Below are positions 1 to 9,053 of a DNA stretch of 64,000 bases, in pieces. Location: positions 868,001 through 932,000 of the forward strand of contig JACJWR010000001.1 of NCBI GenBank assembly GCA_020637055.1, read 5' to 3'. This stretch comes from Actinomycetota bacterium. Lineage in GTDB: Bacteria > Actinomycetota > Actinomycetes > S36-B12 > UBA10799. A program made the position numbers and the translations under genes. The first letter of the stretch is position 1; the number at the start of each line of letters is the position of its first letter. The notes below the pieces were generated by a model. That model made no database searches and was not told where the DNA came from. It saw nothing but the letters and a program-made list of their open reading frames with translations.

Positions 1-626
1 ACCGCGGCAAGCTCGAGATGGAACTCGTGGTCGAGCGGGGTCGTGGCTACGTGTCGGCTGCGCTCAACGCCTCCGAGAATGCGCCCATCGGCCGAATCCC
101 GGTGGACTCCATCTACAGCCCGGTGCTGAAGGTGACCTACAAGGTCGAGGCCACGCGGGTGGAGACCCGCACCGACTTCGACCGGTTGGTGCTCGACGTG
201 GAGACCAAGTCCAGCATGACGCCGCGGGACGCTGTGGCCTCCGCCGGGAAGACGCTGGTGGAGTTGTTCGGCCTGGCACGCGAACTCAACGTCGAGGCCG
301 AGGGCATCGAGATCGGACCGTCCCCCACCGAGACCTTCGTGGCGGAGCAGTTGAGCACGCCGATCGAGCAACTGGATCTGACAGTGCGTTCGTACAACTG
401 CCTGAAGCGGGAAGCGATCCACACCGTGGGCGAGTTGCTGACCCGCAGCGAAGCCGACCTGTTGGACATCCGCAACTTCGGTCAGAAGTCCATCGACGAG
501 GTGAAGGCCAAGCTGCAGACCCTCGGCCTGGCGCTGAAGGACAGCCCGCCCGGATTCGACGTCGCAGCCGCCGTGGACTTCTACCCCGAGGACGACACCA
601 GCTTCGCCGAAGACGAGAAGTTCTAA
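1..626 (+). CDS. rpoA: RNA polymerase alpha subunit (3' part)
   Basis: The 5' end lies outside the window; the reading frame enters at base 3. What remains is the end of the N-terminal assembly domain (LEMELVVERGRGYVSA), then the linker and the C-terminal domain that contacts UP elements and activators (STPIEQLDLTVRSYNCLKRE, followed by helix-hairpin-helix residues around LLDIRNFGQKSIDEV). The tail PEDDTSFAEDEKF is acidic, as in other actinobacterial alpha subunits. It is followed after 36 bp by rplQ, the usual end of the alpha operon, so the two are probably cotranscribed. Confidence 0.97.
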   Translation, partial: RGKLEMELVVERGRGYVSAALNASENAPIGRIPVDSIYSPVLKVTYKVEATRVETRTDFDRLVLDVETKSSMTPRDAVASAGKTLVELFGLARELNVEAEGIEIGPSPTETFVAEQLSTPIEQLDLTVRSYNCLKREAIHTVGELLTRSEADLLDIRNFGQKSIDEVKAKLQTLGLALKDSPPGFDVAAAVDFYPEDDTSFAEDEKF

Positions 627-662
627 GACGTATTCAGTTCCAGGATTCAAGGAGACAGAACA

Positions 663-1163
663 ATGCCGACGCCCACGAAGGGCCCCCGCCTCGGCGGCGG
701 ACCGGCGCACGAACGGCTGATGGTGGCCAACCTCGCCACAGCGCTGTTCGAGCATGGCCGAATCACCACCACGGCGGCCAAGGCCAAGCGGCTGCGACCG
801 GTGGCGGAACGACTCGTCACCTATGCGAAGAAGGGTGACCTCGCTGCCCGCCGTCGGGTGCTCGAGGTGATCCGGGACAAGACGGTGGTGCATGAACTCT
901 TCACCGAGATCGGCCCCCGGTACGCCAACCGACCGGGTGGTTACACCCGCACCACCAAGATCGGCAACCGGAAGGGCGACAACGCCCCGATGGTGGTGAT
1001 CGAACTCGTCGAGCCGTTGGCCGAACAGGTGGTGGCCGAGGCGACCGGAGCCACGAAGCGGGCCGCCAAGGAGCAGGAGGAGGCCACCGCCCCGGTCGCG
1101 GAGGAGGCCAAGGCCGACACCGCCCCGGTCGCGGATGAGGCTGTCGACTCCGCCAAGGAGTGA
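663..1163 (+). CDS. rplQ: 50S ribosomal protein L17
   Basis: This is a structural protein of the large ribosomal subunit. The start MPTPTKGPRLGGGPAHERLM, the segment RITTTAAKAKRLRPVAERLV and the end of the core GDNAPMVVIELVEPL are typical L17. The core ends near residue 120 and is followed by a Glu/Ala-rich tail of about 45 residues, common in actinobacteria. A clear Shine-Dalgarno AAGGAG sits at 649-654, 8 nt before the ATG. It is the last gene of the alpha operon; its TGA overlaps the GTG proposed for truA. Confidence 0.97.
   Translation: MPTPTKGPRLGGGPAHERLMVANLATALFEHGRITTTAAKAKRLRPVAERLVTYAKKGDLAARRRVLEVIRDKTVVHELFTEIGPRYANRPGGYTRTTKIGNRKGDNAPMVVIELVEPLAEQVVAEATGATKRAAKEQEEATAPVAEEAKADTAPVADEAVDSAKE
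1085..1135 (+). repeat. 18-bp direct repeat in the rplQ tail
   Basis: The 18-mer CACCGCCCCGGTCGCGGA occurs identically at 1085-1102 and 1118-1135, a period of 33 bp (11 codons). It encodes the repeated TAPVA[ED]EA unit of the acidic L17 tail. It is probably a slippage duplication in a non-conserved extension. Confidence 0.7.
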
Positions 1164-2035
1164 TCGCGGATCGCGATTCTTCGGGTGCGGGGGGTGCCGA
1201 ACTCGGCACCCCCCGCACCCGCATTCATGCCCGACTCTCCTACGACGGCACCAACTTCTCCGGCTGGGCTCGGCAGCCCGGGCGCCGCACGGTGCAGGGC
1301 GAGGTGGAGCAAGCCCTGGCGATCGCAACCCGGGCGCCCGAACCGGTGCAGGTGGTGTGCGCCGGACGCACCGATGCCGGCGTGCACGCCAGGGATCAAC
1401 ACATCCATGCCGATCTGCTGCACCCGCCGCTCGACGCCCCCGCGGCCTCCCGTCTGCTGCGCCGCCTCAACGGCCTGCTCCCCGAGGATGTCCGTGTCCT
1501 TGCGTTGACCCAGGCAGCTGCCGGTTTCGACGCCCGATTCTCCGTCCGCACACGGAGTTACAGCTACCGGATCGCCGATGGGCGCCCGGTCGATCCACTG
1601 CTGCGTTCCCACGTCGTCGGCTGGCCGCACGTCCTTGACCTGGCTGCGATGAACGCCGCTGCGGATCAGCTGCTTGGAGAGCGCGACTTCGCGGCCTTCT
1701 GCCGTCACCGGCCGGAGGCTTCCACCGTGCGTCGGCTGCTCGAACTCCGCTGGCACCGCGGCGACGGCGACCTCGCCGTCCTCCGCGTCACCGCCGATGC
1801 GTTCTGCCACTCCATGGTGCGGTCGTTGGTCGGGGTGCTGTTGCCCGTGGGGTTCGGACGGCGGGAGGTGGCGTGGCCCCGTCTTGTGGCCGACCAAGGT
1901 CGGCGCATTCCGGAGGTGGTGGTCGCGCCCGCCCGGGGATTGGTCCTGGAACGTGTGGAGTACGCCGACGATCTACCCGGGCAAGCGCGGCGAGCACGCC
2001 GGGTGCGGGGCGCTACCGGCAACCCTGTAGGCTAA
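1160..2035 (+). CDS. truA: tRNA pseudouridine(38-40) synthase TruA
   Basis: TruA isomerises U38, U39 and U40 in the anticodon stem of tRNAs. The motif GRTDAGVHA carries the catalytic Asp (residue 72 from GTG 1160); LSYDGTNFSGWARQPGRRTV and CHSMVRSLVG are also family signatures. Conserved sequence begins only at about base 1223, and the sole in-frame ATG/GTG upstream of it is GTG 1160, which overlaps the rplQ stop and has no properly spaced Shine-Dalgarno. The roughly 21-residue extension is encoded across the hairpin at 1183-1220. An ATT start at 1223 is the alternative. The gene is certain; the start is not. Confidence 0.93.
   Translation: MIADRDSSGAGGAELGTPRTRIHARLSYDGTNFSGWARQPGRRTVQGEVEQALAIATRAPEPVQVVCAGRTDAGVHARDQHIHADLLHPPLDAPAASRLLRRLNGLLPEDVRVLALTQAAAGFDARFSVRTRSYSYRIADGRPVDPLLRSHVVGWPHVLDLAAMNAAADQLLGERDFAAFCRHRPEASTVRRLLELRWHRGDGDLAVLRVTADAFCHSMVRSLVGVLLPVGFGRREVAWPRLVADQGRRIPEVVVAPARGLVLERVEYADDLPGQARRARRVRGATGNPVG
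1183..1220 (+). terminator. Perfect 18-bp hairpin after rplQ
   Basis: GGGTGCGGGGGGTGCCGA at 1183-1200 is exactly complementary to 1203-1220 with only AC between. It follows the rplQ stop at 1163 and fits a terminator for the alpha operon, although no T run follows. It also lies inside the 5' end of the frame of truA if truA starts at its only standard start codon, GTG 1160. A role as attenuator or in translational control is therefore also possible. Confidence 0.65.
2028..2033 (+). promoter_or_regulatory. Candidate -10 box for rplM-rpsI
   Basis: TAGGCT lies at the 3' end of truA and matches the -10 boxes elsewhere in the window. It would give a leader of about 100 nt before rplM. That leader contains a hairpin GCGCC-GCGA-GGCGC (2044-2057) closed by a GNRA-type tetraloop, a possible but unproven autoregulation site. 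Confidence 0.45.
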
Positions 2036-2142
2036 GACGGTTGGCGCCGCGAGGCGCTCCGGTGCCGCGCCGCGAGTCGGGTGCAGATCGCAGGACTCGA
2101 TTGCCGCAGGTGCCGTCCACACGACATAGGTGAAGGTTTGAG

Positions 2143-2586
2143 ATGCGCACGTACACTCCGAAGCCCGGTGAGATCACGCGGCAGTGGCATGTTGTCGATG
2201 CCACCGATGTAGTCCTCGGTCGTTTGGCCTCCCAGGTCGCGGCACTGCTGCGGGGCAAGCACAAGGCCACCTTCGCACCGCACGTCGACACCGGCGATTT
2301 CGTCATCGTGGTCAACGCCGACAAGGTCGCCCTGACAGGCGCCAAGGCGGAGAAGAAGTTGGCCTACCGCCACAGCGGCCACCCTGGCGGACTGCGAGCC
2401 ACCAACTACACCGAACTGCTGGCGACGAACCCCCGCCGGGCCGTGGAGAAGGCTGTCGCCGGGATGCTCCCGCACAACTCCTTGGGTCGAAAGCAACTGA
2501 CGAAGCTCAAGGTCTACGCCGGCCCCGAGCACCCGCACGCTGCGCAGCAGCCGCAACCGTTCACCATCAGCCAGGTCGCGCAGTAG
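2143..2586 (+). CDS. rplM: 50S ribosomal protein L13
   Basis: This large-subunit protein is 147 residues long, the normal length. The family signatures are WHVVDATDVVLGRLASQVA, LRGKHKATFAPHVDTGDFV and the C-terminal block GMLPHNSLGRKQLTKLKVYA. A Shine-Dalgarno GAAGG precedes the ATG. It is paired with rpsI downstream (40 bp gap), the near-universal L13-S9 operon. Confidence 0.97.
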   Translation: MRTYTPKPGEITRQWHVVDATDVVLGRLASQVAALLRGKHKATFAPHVDTGDFVIVVNADKVALTGAKAEKKLAYRHSGHPGGLRATNYTELLATNPRRAVEKAVAGMLPHNSLGRKQLTKLKVYAGPEHPHAAQQPQPFTISQVAQ

Positions 2587-2626
2587 AGCGCCCGGTTCAC
2601 CGACGCGAGCCATCGAAAGGACATCT

Positions 2627-3118
2627 GTGAGCGAGATCATCGAGGTGGAGGAAGAAGTCCTCACCAGCTGGAGTTCCGAGGACTCCGAGGCCGCCCCTTC
2701 GGCGGCGGTCGCTTCCCGCCAGGCCCTCACCGGTCCCGGACAGGCCACCGGTCGACGCAAGGAGGCGATCGCACGTGTGCGAATCGTGCCCGGCACCGGC
2801 CAGTACACGCTGAACGGCCGCTCACTTCAGGCCTACTTCCCGAACAAGGTTCACCAGCAGCTCATCAACGAACCGTTCGCCGTGGTCGGCGCCGAGGGTG
2901 CCTACGACGTCGTCGCCAACCTGCACGGCGGGGGCCCGTCGGGGCAGGCGGGTGCCTTGCGTCTGGGTATCGCTCGGGCGCTCAATGAGATCGACACCGA
3001 GGTCAACCGTCCGGCCCTGAAGGCCGCCGGCTTCCTCACCCGCGATGCGCGGGTGAAGGAACGGAAGAAGTACGGACTGAAGAAGGCCCGCAAGGCTCCC
3101 CAGTACTCGAAGCGCTAG
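2627..3118 (+). CDS. rpsI: 30S ribosomal protein S9
   Basis: This small-subunit protein's C-terminal tail reaches the P-site tRNA. The S9 core starts near residue 38 (ATGRRKEAIARVRIVPGTG) and ends in the basic tail KKYGLKKARKAPQYSKR. The first 37 residues form an acidic extension, usual in actinobacteria. The start is GTG at 2627 with GAAAGG at 2615-2620. The stop is only 2 bp before the glmM ATG, so glmM is probably read by translational coupling. Confidence 0.97.
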   Translation: MSEIIEVEEEVLTSWSSEDSEAAPSAAVASRQALTGPGQATGRRKEAIARVRIVPGTGQYTLNGRSLQAYFPNKVHQQLINEPFAVVGAEGAYDVVANLHGGGPSGQAGALRLGIARALNEIDTEVNRPALKAAGFLTRDARVKERKKYGLKKARKAPQYSKR

Positions 3119-3120
3119 CC

Positions 3121-4482
3121 ATGGGTGGCCGACTCTTCGGCACCGACGGCGTGCGTGGTGTGGCCAACGTCGACCTCACCGCCGAAATCGCGCTCGACCT
3201 CGCGGTCGCGGCTGCCCACGTGTTGGGCGACGTCGGTGCTTTCGCGTCAGAGACCCGTCCGCGCCCGCTGGCGATCGTGGGCCGGGACACCCGAGCCAGT
3301 GGCGAGTTCCTCGAAGCGGCGGTTGTCGCGGGCCTCGCGAGCGCCGGGGTGGACGTCTACGTCGTCGGCGTGCTGCCGACTCCCGGTGTTGCTTTCCTCA
3401 CCGCCGACCTCGACGCCGACCTCGGCGTGATGCTCTCCGCGTCACATAACCCGATGCCCGACAACGGCATCAAGTTCTTCGCTCGCGGCGGTGTGAAACT
3501 CGCAGACGAGTTGGAGGACCAGATCGAGGCCCGGATGGGTGAAGCCTGGGAACGGCCGACCGGTGCGGACGTGGGCCGGGTACTCGACCGACGGGACCTC
3601 GGTCAGCGCTACCTGGACCATCTGCTGTCGGCCACCCCAAGCCGGCTGACCGGGATTCGCTGTGTGGTGGATGCCGCCTTCGGCGCCGCCAGCGAGATCG
3701 GCCCCACCGCCTATCGCCGGATGGGTGCTGAGGTCGTCGCGATCCACGCCGAGCCGGACGGCTACAACATCAACGAGGACGCGGGATCCACCCATATGGA
3801 TGCCCTGCAGCAGGCGGTTGTGGAGAACTCCGCCGACATCGGCATCGCGCACGACGGTGACGCCGACCGCTGCCTCGTCGTTGATGCCCATGGCCGGGTG
3901 GTGGATGGCGACCAGATGATGGCGATCCTCGCCGTGTATCTGAAGGAGCACGGCGAACTGGCCCACGACACCCTCGTGACCACCGTGATGAGCAACCTCG
4001 GCCTCAAACTGGCGATGACCGCCCGTGGGATCGACTTGGTCGAGACCGCGGTGGGTGACCGCTACGTGCTCGAAGCCATGCGGGAAGGCGGCTTCAGCCT
4101 CGGCGGGGAGCAATCGGGGCACGTGGTGCTGGCCCGCCACGCCACCACCGGCGACGGGGTGTTGACGGCGCTGACGTTGATGGCTGTGATGGCCTCCTCG
4201 GGCTCCCCGCTCGACGAACTCGCCAGCGTGGTGACCGTGCTCCCGCAGGTGTTGATAAACGTCGGGGGAGTGGACAAGTCGGCACTTGAAGCCAACGCTG
4301 TGGTTGCGGCGGCAGTGGCCGACGTGGAAACGGACCTGGCCGGCCGCGGGCGGGTGCTGCTCCGCAAGTCGGGCACCGAACCGCTGGTGCGGGTGATGGT
4401 GGAGGCCGATTCCGACGAGCAAGCCCGCCAGCACGCCGAAAGGCTGGCAGAAGTGGTTCGCCGGGAGTTGTCCCTGACCTGA
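3121..4482 (+). CDS. glmM: Phosphoglucosamine mutase
   Basis: GlmM converts glucosamine-6-phosphate to glucosamine-1-phosphate on the way to UDP-GlcNAc and peptidoglycan. Of the alpha-D-phosphohexomutase domains the following can be seen: FGTDGVRG at the N-terminus, the phosphoserine loop SASHNP with the active Ser at residue 108, the Mg2+ loop DGDADRC, the sugar-specificity motif GGEQSGH and the phosphate loop RKSGTEPLVRVM. At 453 residues the length is normal. It follows rpsI by 2 bp with no strong Shine-Dalgarno of its own, and glmS follows 31 bp later. Confidence 0.97.
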   Translation: MGGRLFGTDGVRGVANVDLTAEIALDLAVAAAHVLGDVGAFASETRPRPLAIVGRDTRASGEFLEAAVVAGLASAGVDVYVVGVLPTPGVAFLTADLDADLGVMLSASHNPMPDNGIKFFARGGVKLADELEDQIEARMGEAWERPTGADVGRVLDRRDLGQRYLDHLLSATPSRLTGIRCVVDAAFGAASEIGPTAYRRMGAEVVAIHAEPDGYNINEDAGSTHMDALQQAVVENSADIGIAHDGDADRCLVVDAHGRVVDGDQMMAILAVYLKEHGELAHDTLVTTVMSNLGLKLAMTARGIDLVETAVGDRYVLEAMREGGFSLGGEQSGHVVLARHATTGDGVLTALTLMAVMASSGSPLDELASVVTVLPQVLINVGGVDKSALEANAVVAAAVADVETDLAGRGRVLLRKSGTEPLVRVMVEADSDEQARQHAERLAEVVRRELSLT

Positions 4483-4500
4483 TCGCTCGGCGACGTGGGC

Positions 4501-4506
4501 TACGCT
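4501..4506 (+). promoter_or_regulatory. -10 box of a leaderless glmS transcript
   Basis: TACGCT is followed by 7 nt and then the glmS ATG (4514). No Shine-Dalgarno is present, so the RNA probably begins at the start codon. No convincing -35 is seen. Confidence 0.55.
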
Positions 4507-4513
4507 CGGAACC

Positions 4514-6364
4514 ATGTGCGGAATCGTCGGGTATGTGGGCTCCAAGCAGGCCCTGGAGATCGTTGTCGAGGGCCTTCGCCGGCTCGAATACCGCGGCTAC
4601 GACTCGGCCGGTGTGGCAGTCATCACCGGCGGTGAACTGGAGATGCGCAAGAAGGCCGGCAAGCTGGCCAATCTGGAGGCGCTGCTCGGTGAGGATCCGC
4701 TGCCGGATTCGACCACCGGGATCGGGCACACCCGATGGGCCACCCACGGCGCTCCGAATGACATCAACGCCCACCCGCACTTGAGCGGGGATGCCAGGGT
4801 GGCCATCATCCACAACGGGATCATCGAGAACTTCGCCGAGCTGCGCGACGAGTTGATCGCCATGGGCGTGGAGACCGTCAGTGAGACCGACTCTGAGGTG
4901 GCCGCCCATCTGCTGGCACTCGCGTTGCCGGAGTGGGATGGCGACCTCGCGGCGGCCATGCGCGCGGTGTGCCGGCGGCTCGAGGGCGCCTTCACATTGG
5001 TCGCCATCGACGCCGATGCCCCCGACCTGTTGGTGGCTGCCCGCCGCAACTCACCGCTGGTGGTGGGCCGGGGTAAAGGGGAGAACTTCGTCGCCTCGGA
5101 CGTCGCCGCGTTCATCGCCCACACCCGTGACGCGATCGAACTCGGCCAGGACCAGGTGGTCGTCCTCACCAAGGACGACGTGCTCGTCACCGACTTCGAG
5201 GGCAACCCGGCGGACTACAACGAGTTCGAGGTCACCTGGGATGCCTCCGCCGCCGAGAAGGGCGGCTTCGACCTGTTCATGCTCAAGGAGATCTCGGAGC
5301 AGCCACGGGCTGTCGCCGACACCCTGCTCGGGCGGATCAATCGGCAGGGCCTGCTGCAACTCGACGACATGCGACTGTCGTTGGAGGAGATCCGGGCAAT
5401 CGAGAAGGTCGTCATCGTCGCCTGCGGCACCGCCTACCACGCGGGCATGGTGGCCAAGTACGCGATCGAGCACTGGACCCGCATCCCGTGCGAGGTGGAA
5501 CTCGCGAGCGAATTCCGCTACCGCGATCCGATCGTCGACTCCCGCACGTTGGTGATCGCGATCTCCCAGTCGGGCGAGACCATGGACACACTGATGGCGC
5601 TGCGCCATGGCCGCCAGCAGGGGGCCAAGGCGCTGGCGATCTGCAATACCCAGGGCGCCACCATTCCGCGCGAATCCGACGCCGTGCTGTACACCTACGC
5701 GGGTCCGGAGATCGCCGTCGCGAGCACCAAGGCCTTCCTGACCCAGATCGTCGCGACCTACCTGGTCGCCCTCTACCTCGCCCAGGTGCGGGGGCACATG
5801 TTCGGGGACGAGATCCGGGCTGTGGTCGATGAGTTGTCGAACATGCCCAACGCGGTGGACCTGGTGCTCGACACCACCGAGGGGGTCAGGGAACTGGCCC
5901 GGGAATTCGCCGACGCGACGTCGGTGCTGTTCATCGGCCGCCACGTGGGATTCCCAGTGGCCCTCGAAGGTGCGCTGAAACTGAAGGAACTCGCGTACAT
6001 GCACGCGGAGGGCTTCGCCGCCGGCGAACTCAAACACGGCCCGATCGCGCTGATCGAGAGCGGTGTGCCGGTGGTCGTGGTGGTGCCCTCCCCGAGGGGG
6101 CGCAGCGTGCTGCACGAGAAGATCGTTTCCAACATCCAGGAGGTGCGGGCGCGCGGGGCGATCACCATCGTGATCGCGGAAGAGGGAGACGAGCTGGTCG
6201 TGCCGTATGCCGACCACCTGGTTCGGGTCCCGGAAGTGCCCACCCTGATGCAGCCGTTGGTTTCGACGGTGCCGTTGCAGGTCTTCGCGTGTGAGATGGC
6301 CACCGTCAAGGGGCACGACGTCGATCAACCCCGCAACCTGGCCAAGTCCGTCACCGTGGAGTGA
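4514..6364 (+). CDS. glmS: Glutamine--fructose-6-phosphate aminotransferase (isomerizing)
   Basis: GlmS makes glucosamine-6-phosphate from fructose-6-phosphate and glutamine, the first step to UDP-GlcNAc; the product is the substrate of GlmM next door. The N-terminal glutaminase domain begins MCGIVGYVG with the nucleophile Cys2 and has GHTRWATHG. Two SIS domains follow (CGTAYHAG, SQSGET, then a second around GRHVGFPVALEGALKLKE), ending in DQPRNLAKSVTVE, which includes the conserved C-tail. At 616 residues it is full length. Its TGA overlaps the GTG of nnr. Confidence 0.98.
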   Translation: MCGIVGYVGSKQALEIVVEGLRRLEYRGYDSAGVAVITGGELEMRKKAGKLANLEALLGEDPLPDSTTGIGHTRWATHGAPNDINAHPHLSGDARVAIIHNGIIENFAELRDELIAMGVETVSETDSEVAAHLLALALPEWDGDLAAAMRAVCRRLEGAFTLVAIDADAPDLLVAARRNSPLVVGRGKGENFVASDVAAFIAHTRDAIELGQDQVVVLTKDDVLVTDFEGNPADYNEFEVTWDASAAEKGGFDLFMLKEISEQPRAVADTLLGRINRQGLLQLDDMRLSLEEIRAIEKVVIVACGTAYHAGMVAKYAIEHWTRIPCEVELASEFRYRDPIVDSRTLVIAISQSGETMDTLMALRHGRQQGAKALAICNTQGATIPRESDAVLYTYAGPEIAVASTKAFLTQIVATYLVALYLAQVRGHMFGDEIRAVVDELSNMPNAVDLVLDTTEGVRELAREFADATSVLFIGRHVGFPVALEGALKLKELAYMHAEGFAAGELKHGPIALIESGVPVVVVVPSPRGRSVLHEKIVSNIQEVRARGAITIVIAEEGDELVVPYADHLVRVPEVPTLMQPLVSTVPLQVFACEMATVKGHDVDQPRNLAKSVTVE

Positions 6365-7890
6365 GCATGCAACCCGCATACCGAGTGGCCGACGTGCGTG
6401 TGGCTGAAGCCGCGGTGATGAGTCGCGTACCACCGGACTCGTTGATGGCGGTCGCTGCGCGCGGTCTGGCGGTCGCCACCATGCGGTGGCTGGAGGGTCG
6501 GGGCCGGAGCATCCCCGGCGCGGACGTGGTTGTCCTGGTCGGATCCGGCAACAACGGCGGCGACGCGCTCTACGCGGCCGCCCACCTGGGGCAGCGCGGG
6601 GCGCGCGTCACCGTGGTAACCCTCAGCAGCTCGCCTCACCCCGGCGGCTTGGCGGCTGCGGTGGCGGCTGGGGCGAGGGTTCTTCCCGCAACGGATTCGA
6701 CCGCGCTCGAGCGCGCCACCGCGGCGGCGGCGGGGGCCGATGTCGTCCTCGACGGCATCGTGGGAATCGGCGGGTCGGGTGCGTTGCGCCCCCCTGCCGA
6801 CGCCTTGGCAGCGGCAGCGCAGGGGCACACGATCGCAGTGGATCTGCCCAGCGGTGTCGATCCGGACACCGGGGTGGTCGCGGATCCGCAGGCCTGCGTT
6901 GCGGCCGAGGTGACCGTGACGTTCGGTGTGCTCAAACCCGGCCTGGTGCTGCCCGAGGGCAGCTGGCGGGCGGGTTTGCTGCACCTGGTCGACATCGGCC
7001 TTTCCCCGGAGTTGGCGGACGTGGCGCCGGTGGCGGTGCTGATGGATGCTCCGGGTGCGGCCCGACGGGTGCCCGTTCCGCAACGTTCCGACGACAAATA
7101 CACGCGGGGAGTTGTCGGGGTGGTGGCCGGATCGCAGCAGTATCCGGGTGCCGGAATCCTCTGTACCGGGGCGGCGAGATTCGGCGGAGTCGGCATGGTG
7201 CGCTACGCCGGCGGGGCGGGGGACGTCGTGGTGACCAGATGGCCGGAGGTGGTGCCCACCCACGGGAAGGTCGACGGGGCCGGGCGGGTCGAGGCCTGGA
7301 TCGTCGGACCCGGAGCCGGTACCGACGACGACGCCCGTCGCCGACTCGCTGAGGCGGTCGCCTCGGACGTGCCGCTGCTCGTGGATGCCGACGGCATCAC
7401 GTTGGTTGCCGAGGATCCCGCTCTGCGCGACGACATCGCCGCTCGCGCAGCCCCCACCCTGTTCACCCCGCACGCGGGTGAGTTCGCACGACTCGGCGGC
7501 ACACTCGACCAAGCCGATGGTCGGTTGGCTGCGGTCCGCGAACTCGCCGCGAACCTCGGCAGCGTGGTGCTGCTGAAGGGTGCCGCCACCGTTGTCGCCG
7601 GGGCCGAGGGTACGGCAGCCGTGTCGGCCAGCGGGCCGCCGGAATTGGCGACTGCCGGCAGCGGCGACGTCTTGAGCGGGTTGATCGGCTCGATGCTGGC
7701 GGCCGGCAACGCCCGGGCAGGTGGCGAATTGACCGAAGCCGACGTGGTTGAGATCGCGGCGGCCGGGGCCTACCTGCACGGTCTGGCCGCACGTTTGGCC
7801 GCCGAGGGCGGTAGGCCGATCGTCAGCGAAGACGTACTTGCCTCGGTGCCCACCGCGATCGCGGTGGCCCGACAGTCCGAGGAGGACTGA
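6361..7890 (+). CDS. nnr: Bifunctional NAD(P)H-hydrate epimerase / ADP-dependent dehydratase
   Basis: Nnr repairs hydrated NAD(P)H: the N-terminal YjeF_N half (about 1-215) epimerises R and S forms, and the C-terminal ribokinase-like half (about 225-505) dehydrates S-NAD(P)HX using ADP. Visible motifs are VGSGNNGGDALYAA in the epimerase and TAGSGDVLSGLIGSMLAAG, the nucleotide-binding end of the kinase-like half. The start is GTG 6361, overlapping the glmS stop; ATG 6367 is possible. In some actinobacteria acpS lies between glmS and nnr; here nothing does. Confidence 0.95.
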   Translation: MSMQPAYRVADVRVAEAAVMSRVPPDSLMAVAARGLAVATMRWLEGRGRSIPGADVVVLVGSGNNGGDALYAAAHLGQRGARVTVVTLSSSPHPGGLAAAVAAGARVLPATDSTALERATAAAAGADVVLDGIVGIGGSGALRPPADALAAAAQGHTIAVDLPSGVDPDTGVVADPQACVAAEVTVTFGVLKPGLVLPEGSWRAGLLHLVDIGLSPELADVAPVAVLMDAPGAARRVPVPQRSDDKYTRGVVGVVAGSQQYPGAGILCTGAARFGGVGMVRYAGGAGDVVVTRWPEVVPTHGKVDGAGRVEAWIVGPGAGTDDDARRRLAEAVASDVPLLVDADGITLVAEDPALRDDIAARAAPTLFTPHAGEFARLGGTLDQADGRLAAVRELAANLGSVVLLKGAATVVAGAEGTAAVSASGPPELATAGSGDVLSGLIGSMLAAGNARAGGELTEADVVEIAAAGAYLHGLAARLAAEGGRPIVSEDVLASVPTAIAVARQSEED

Positions 7891-7892
7891 GC

Positions 7893-9053
7893 GTGCGCGC
7901 GTGGGCCGAGATCGACCACGATGCTCTGCGCCACAACGTCGGTGTGCTGCGTGCCGCGGCACCGAACGCGTTGCTGATGGCTGTGGTCAAGGCCGATGCC
8001 TACGGACACGGATTGGTCGAGGTGGCCCGCACGGTGCGCGATGCGGGTGCCGACTGGCTCGGGGTGGCGCTGCCGCAGGAGGCCCTCGAACTGCGAGCGG
8101 CCGGAGACACCGGGCCGTTGCTGTGTTGGCTCGCGGTGCCGGGTGACCCCTTTGCGAAGTGCATCGTCGGTGGCATCGACGTCAGCGCCTACGACGAGCG
8201 CATGCTCGACGAGGTGATCAGCGCCGCCGGCGAGGTCGGCATCCCGGCACGGGTGCACCTCAAGGTGGACACCGGGCTGTCCCGCGGCGGTGCGATGCCA
8301 CCGTGGGAGGACTTCTTCGCCCGGGCCAGGCAGGCGGAAGTCGAAGGTGCCATCGAGGTGGTGGGCCTCTGGTCCCACTTCGCCTACGCCGACCAGCCCC
8401 AGCATCCGACGGTGACGGCCCAGGTGAGTCGATTCGAGGACGCCATCGCACGGGCGCAGGCTGCCGGTCTGCGGCCCAGGTTGCGCCACCTGGCCAATTC
8501 CGCCGCGACGCTGGCTCTTCCGGAGACCCACTACGACTTGGTGCGGCCTGGAATCGCCGTCTACGGCATCTCGCCCGGGCCTGCAGTGGGTACCGAGGAG
8601 CAACTCGACCTGCGGCCGGTGATGACGCTGAAGTCCCGGCTGGTCATGGTGAAGGACTTGCCCGCCGGTGTCGGCGTGTCCTACGGGCATCAATACGTGA
8701 CCGCTCGCGATACCACTGCCGGGCTGATTCCCATGGGCTACGCCGACGGCATCCCACGGGCGGCATCCGGGGTGGGTCCGGTGCTGGCTGCGGGCTCGGT
8801 CCGGCCGATCGCCGGTCGGGTGTGTATGGATCAGGTGGTCGTCGACCTCGAGTCGGCACCGGCGGCGGCAGGTGACGAGGTGGTCTTCTTCGGTGACGCC
8901 CGCCGCGGCCACCCGACCGCCACCCAATGGGCCGATCTCACCGACACGATCGGCTACGAGATAGTCACCAGGCTGGGTCCGCGGGTGCCGCGGATCGCGG
9001 TCGGCGGCCAATCGGATGCCGACGCAGAGACCGAGGAGGAACCCGATGGCTGA
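7893..9053 (+). CDS. alr: Alanine racemase
   Basis: Alr is the PLP enzyme that supplies D-alanine for peptidoglycan. The PLP lysine is K33 in AVVKADAYGHG, and the second catalytic base is Y264 in GVSYGHQY. Substrate- and phosphate-binding segments GLSRGG, LANSAATL and GRVCMDQ are present. At 386 residues it is a normal length. The start is GTG 7893 with GAGGAGG 6-7 nt upstream. The acidic C-terminus (DADAETEEEPDG) overlaps the next gene by 8 bp. Confidence 0.97.
   Translation: MRAWAEIDHDALRHNVGVLRAAAPNALLMAVVKADAYGHGLVEVARTVRDAGADWLGVALPQEALELRAAGDTGPLLCWLAVPGDPFAKCIVGGIDVSAYDERMLDEVISAAGEVGIPARVHLKVDTGLSRGGAMPPWEDFFARARQAEVEGAIEVVGLWSHFAYADQPQHPTVTAQVSRFEDAIARAQAAGLRPRLRHLANSAATLALPETHYDLVRPGIAVYGISPGPAVGTEEQLDLRPVMTLKSRLVMVKDLPAGVGVSYGHQYVTARDTTAGLIPMGYADGIPRAASGVGPVLAAGSVRPIAGRVCMDQVVVDLESAPAAAGDEVVFFGDARRGHPTATQWADLTDTIGYEIVTRLGPRVPRIAVGGQSDADAETEEEPDG

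Noticed and set aside
2034..2142. L13 autoregulatory leader
   Set aside because: A small GNRA hairpin is present, but I cannot match the known L13 leader, so only the -10 box is listed.
3442..6433. Long minus-strand frames opposite glmM and glmS
   Set aside because: They mirror the codon phase of the two plus-strand genes and show no conserved motif.
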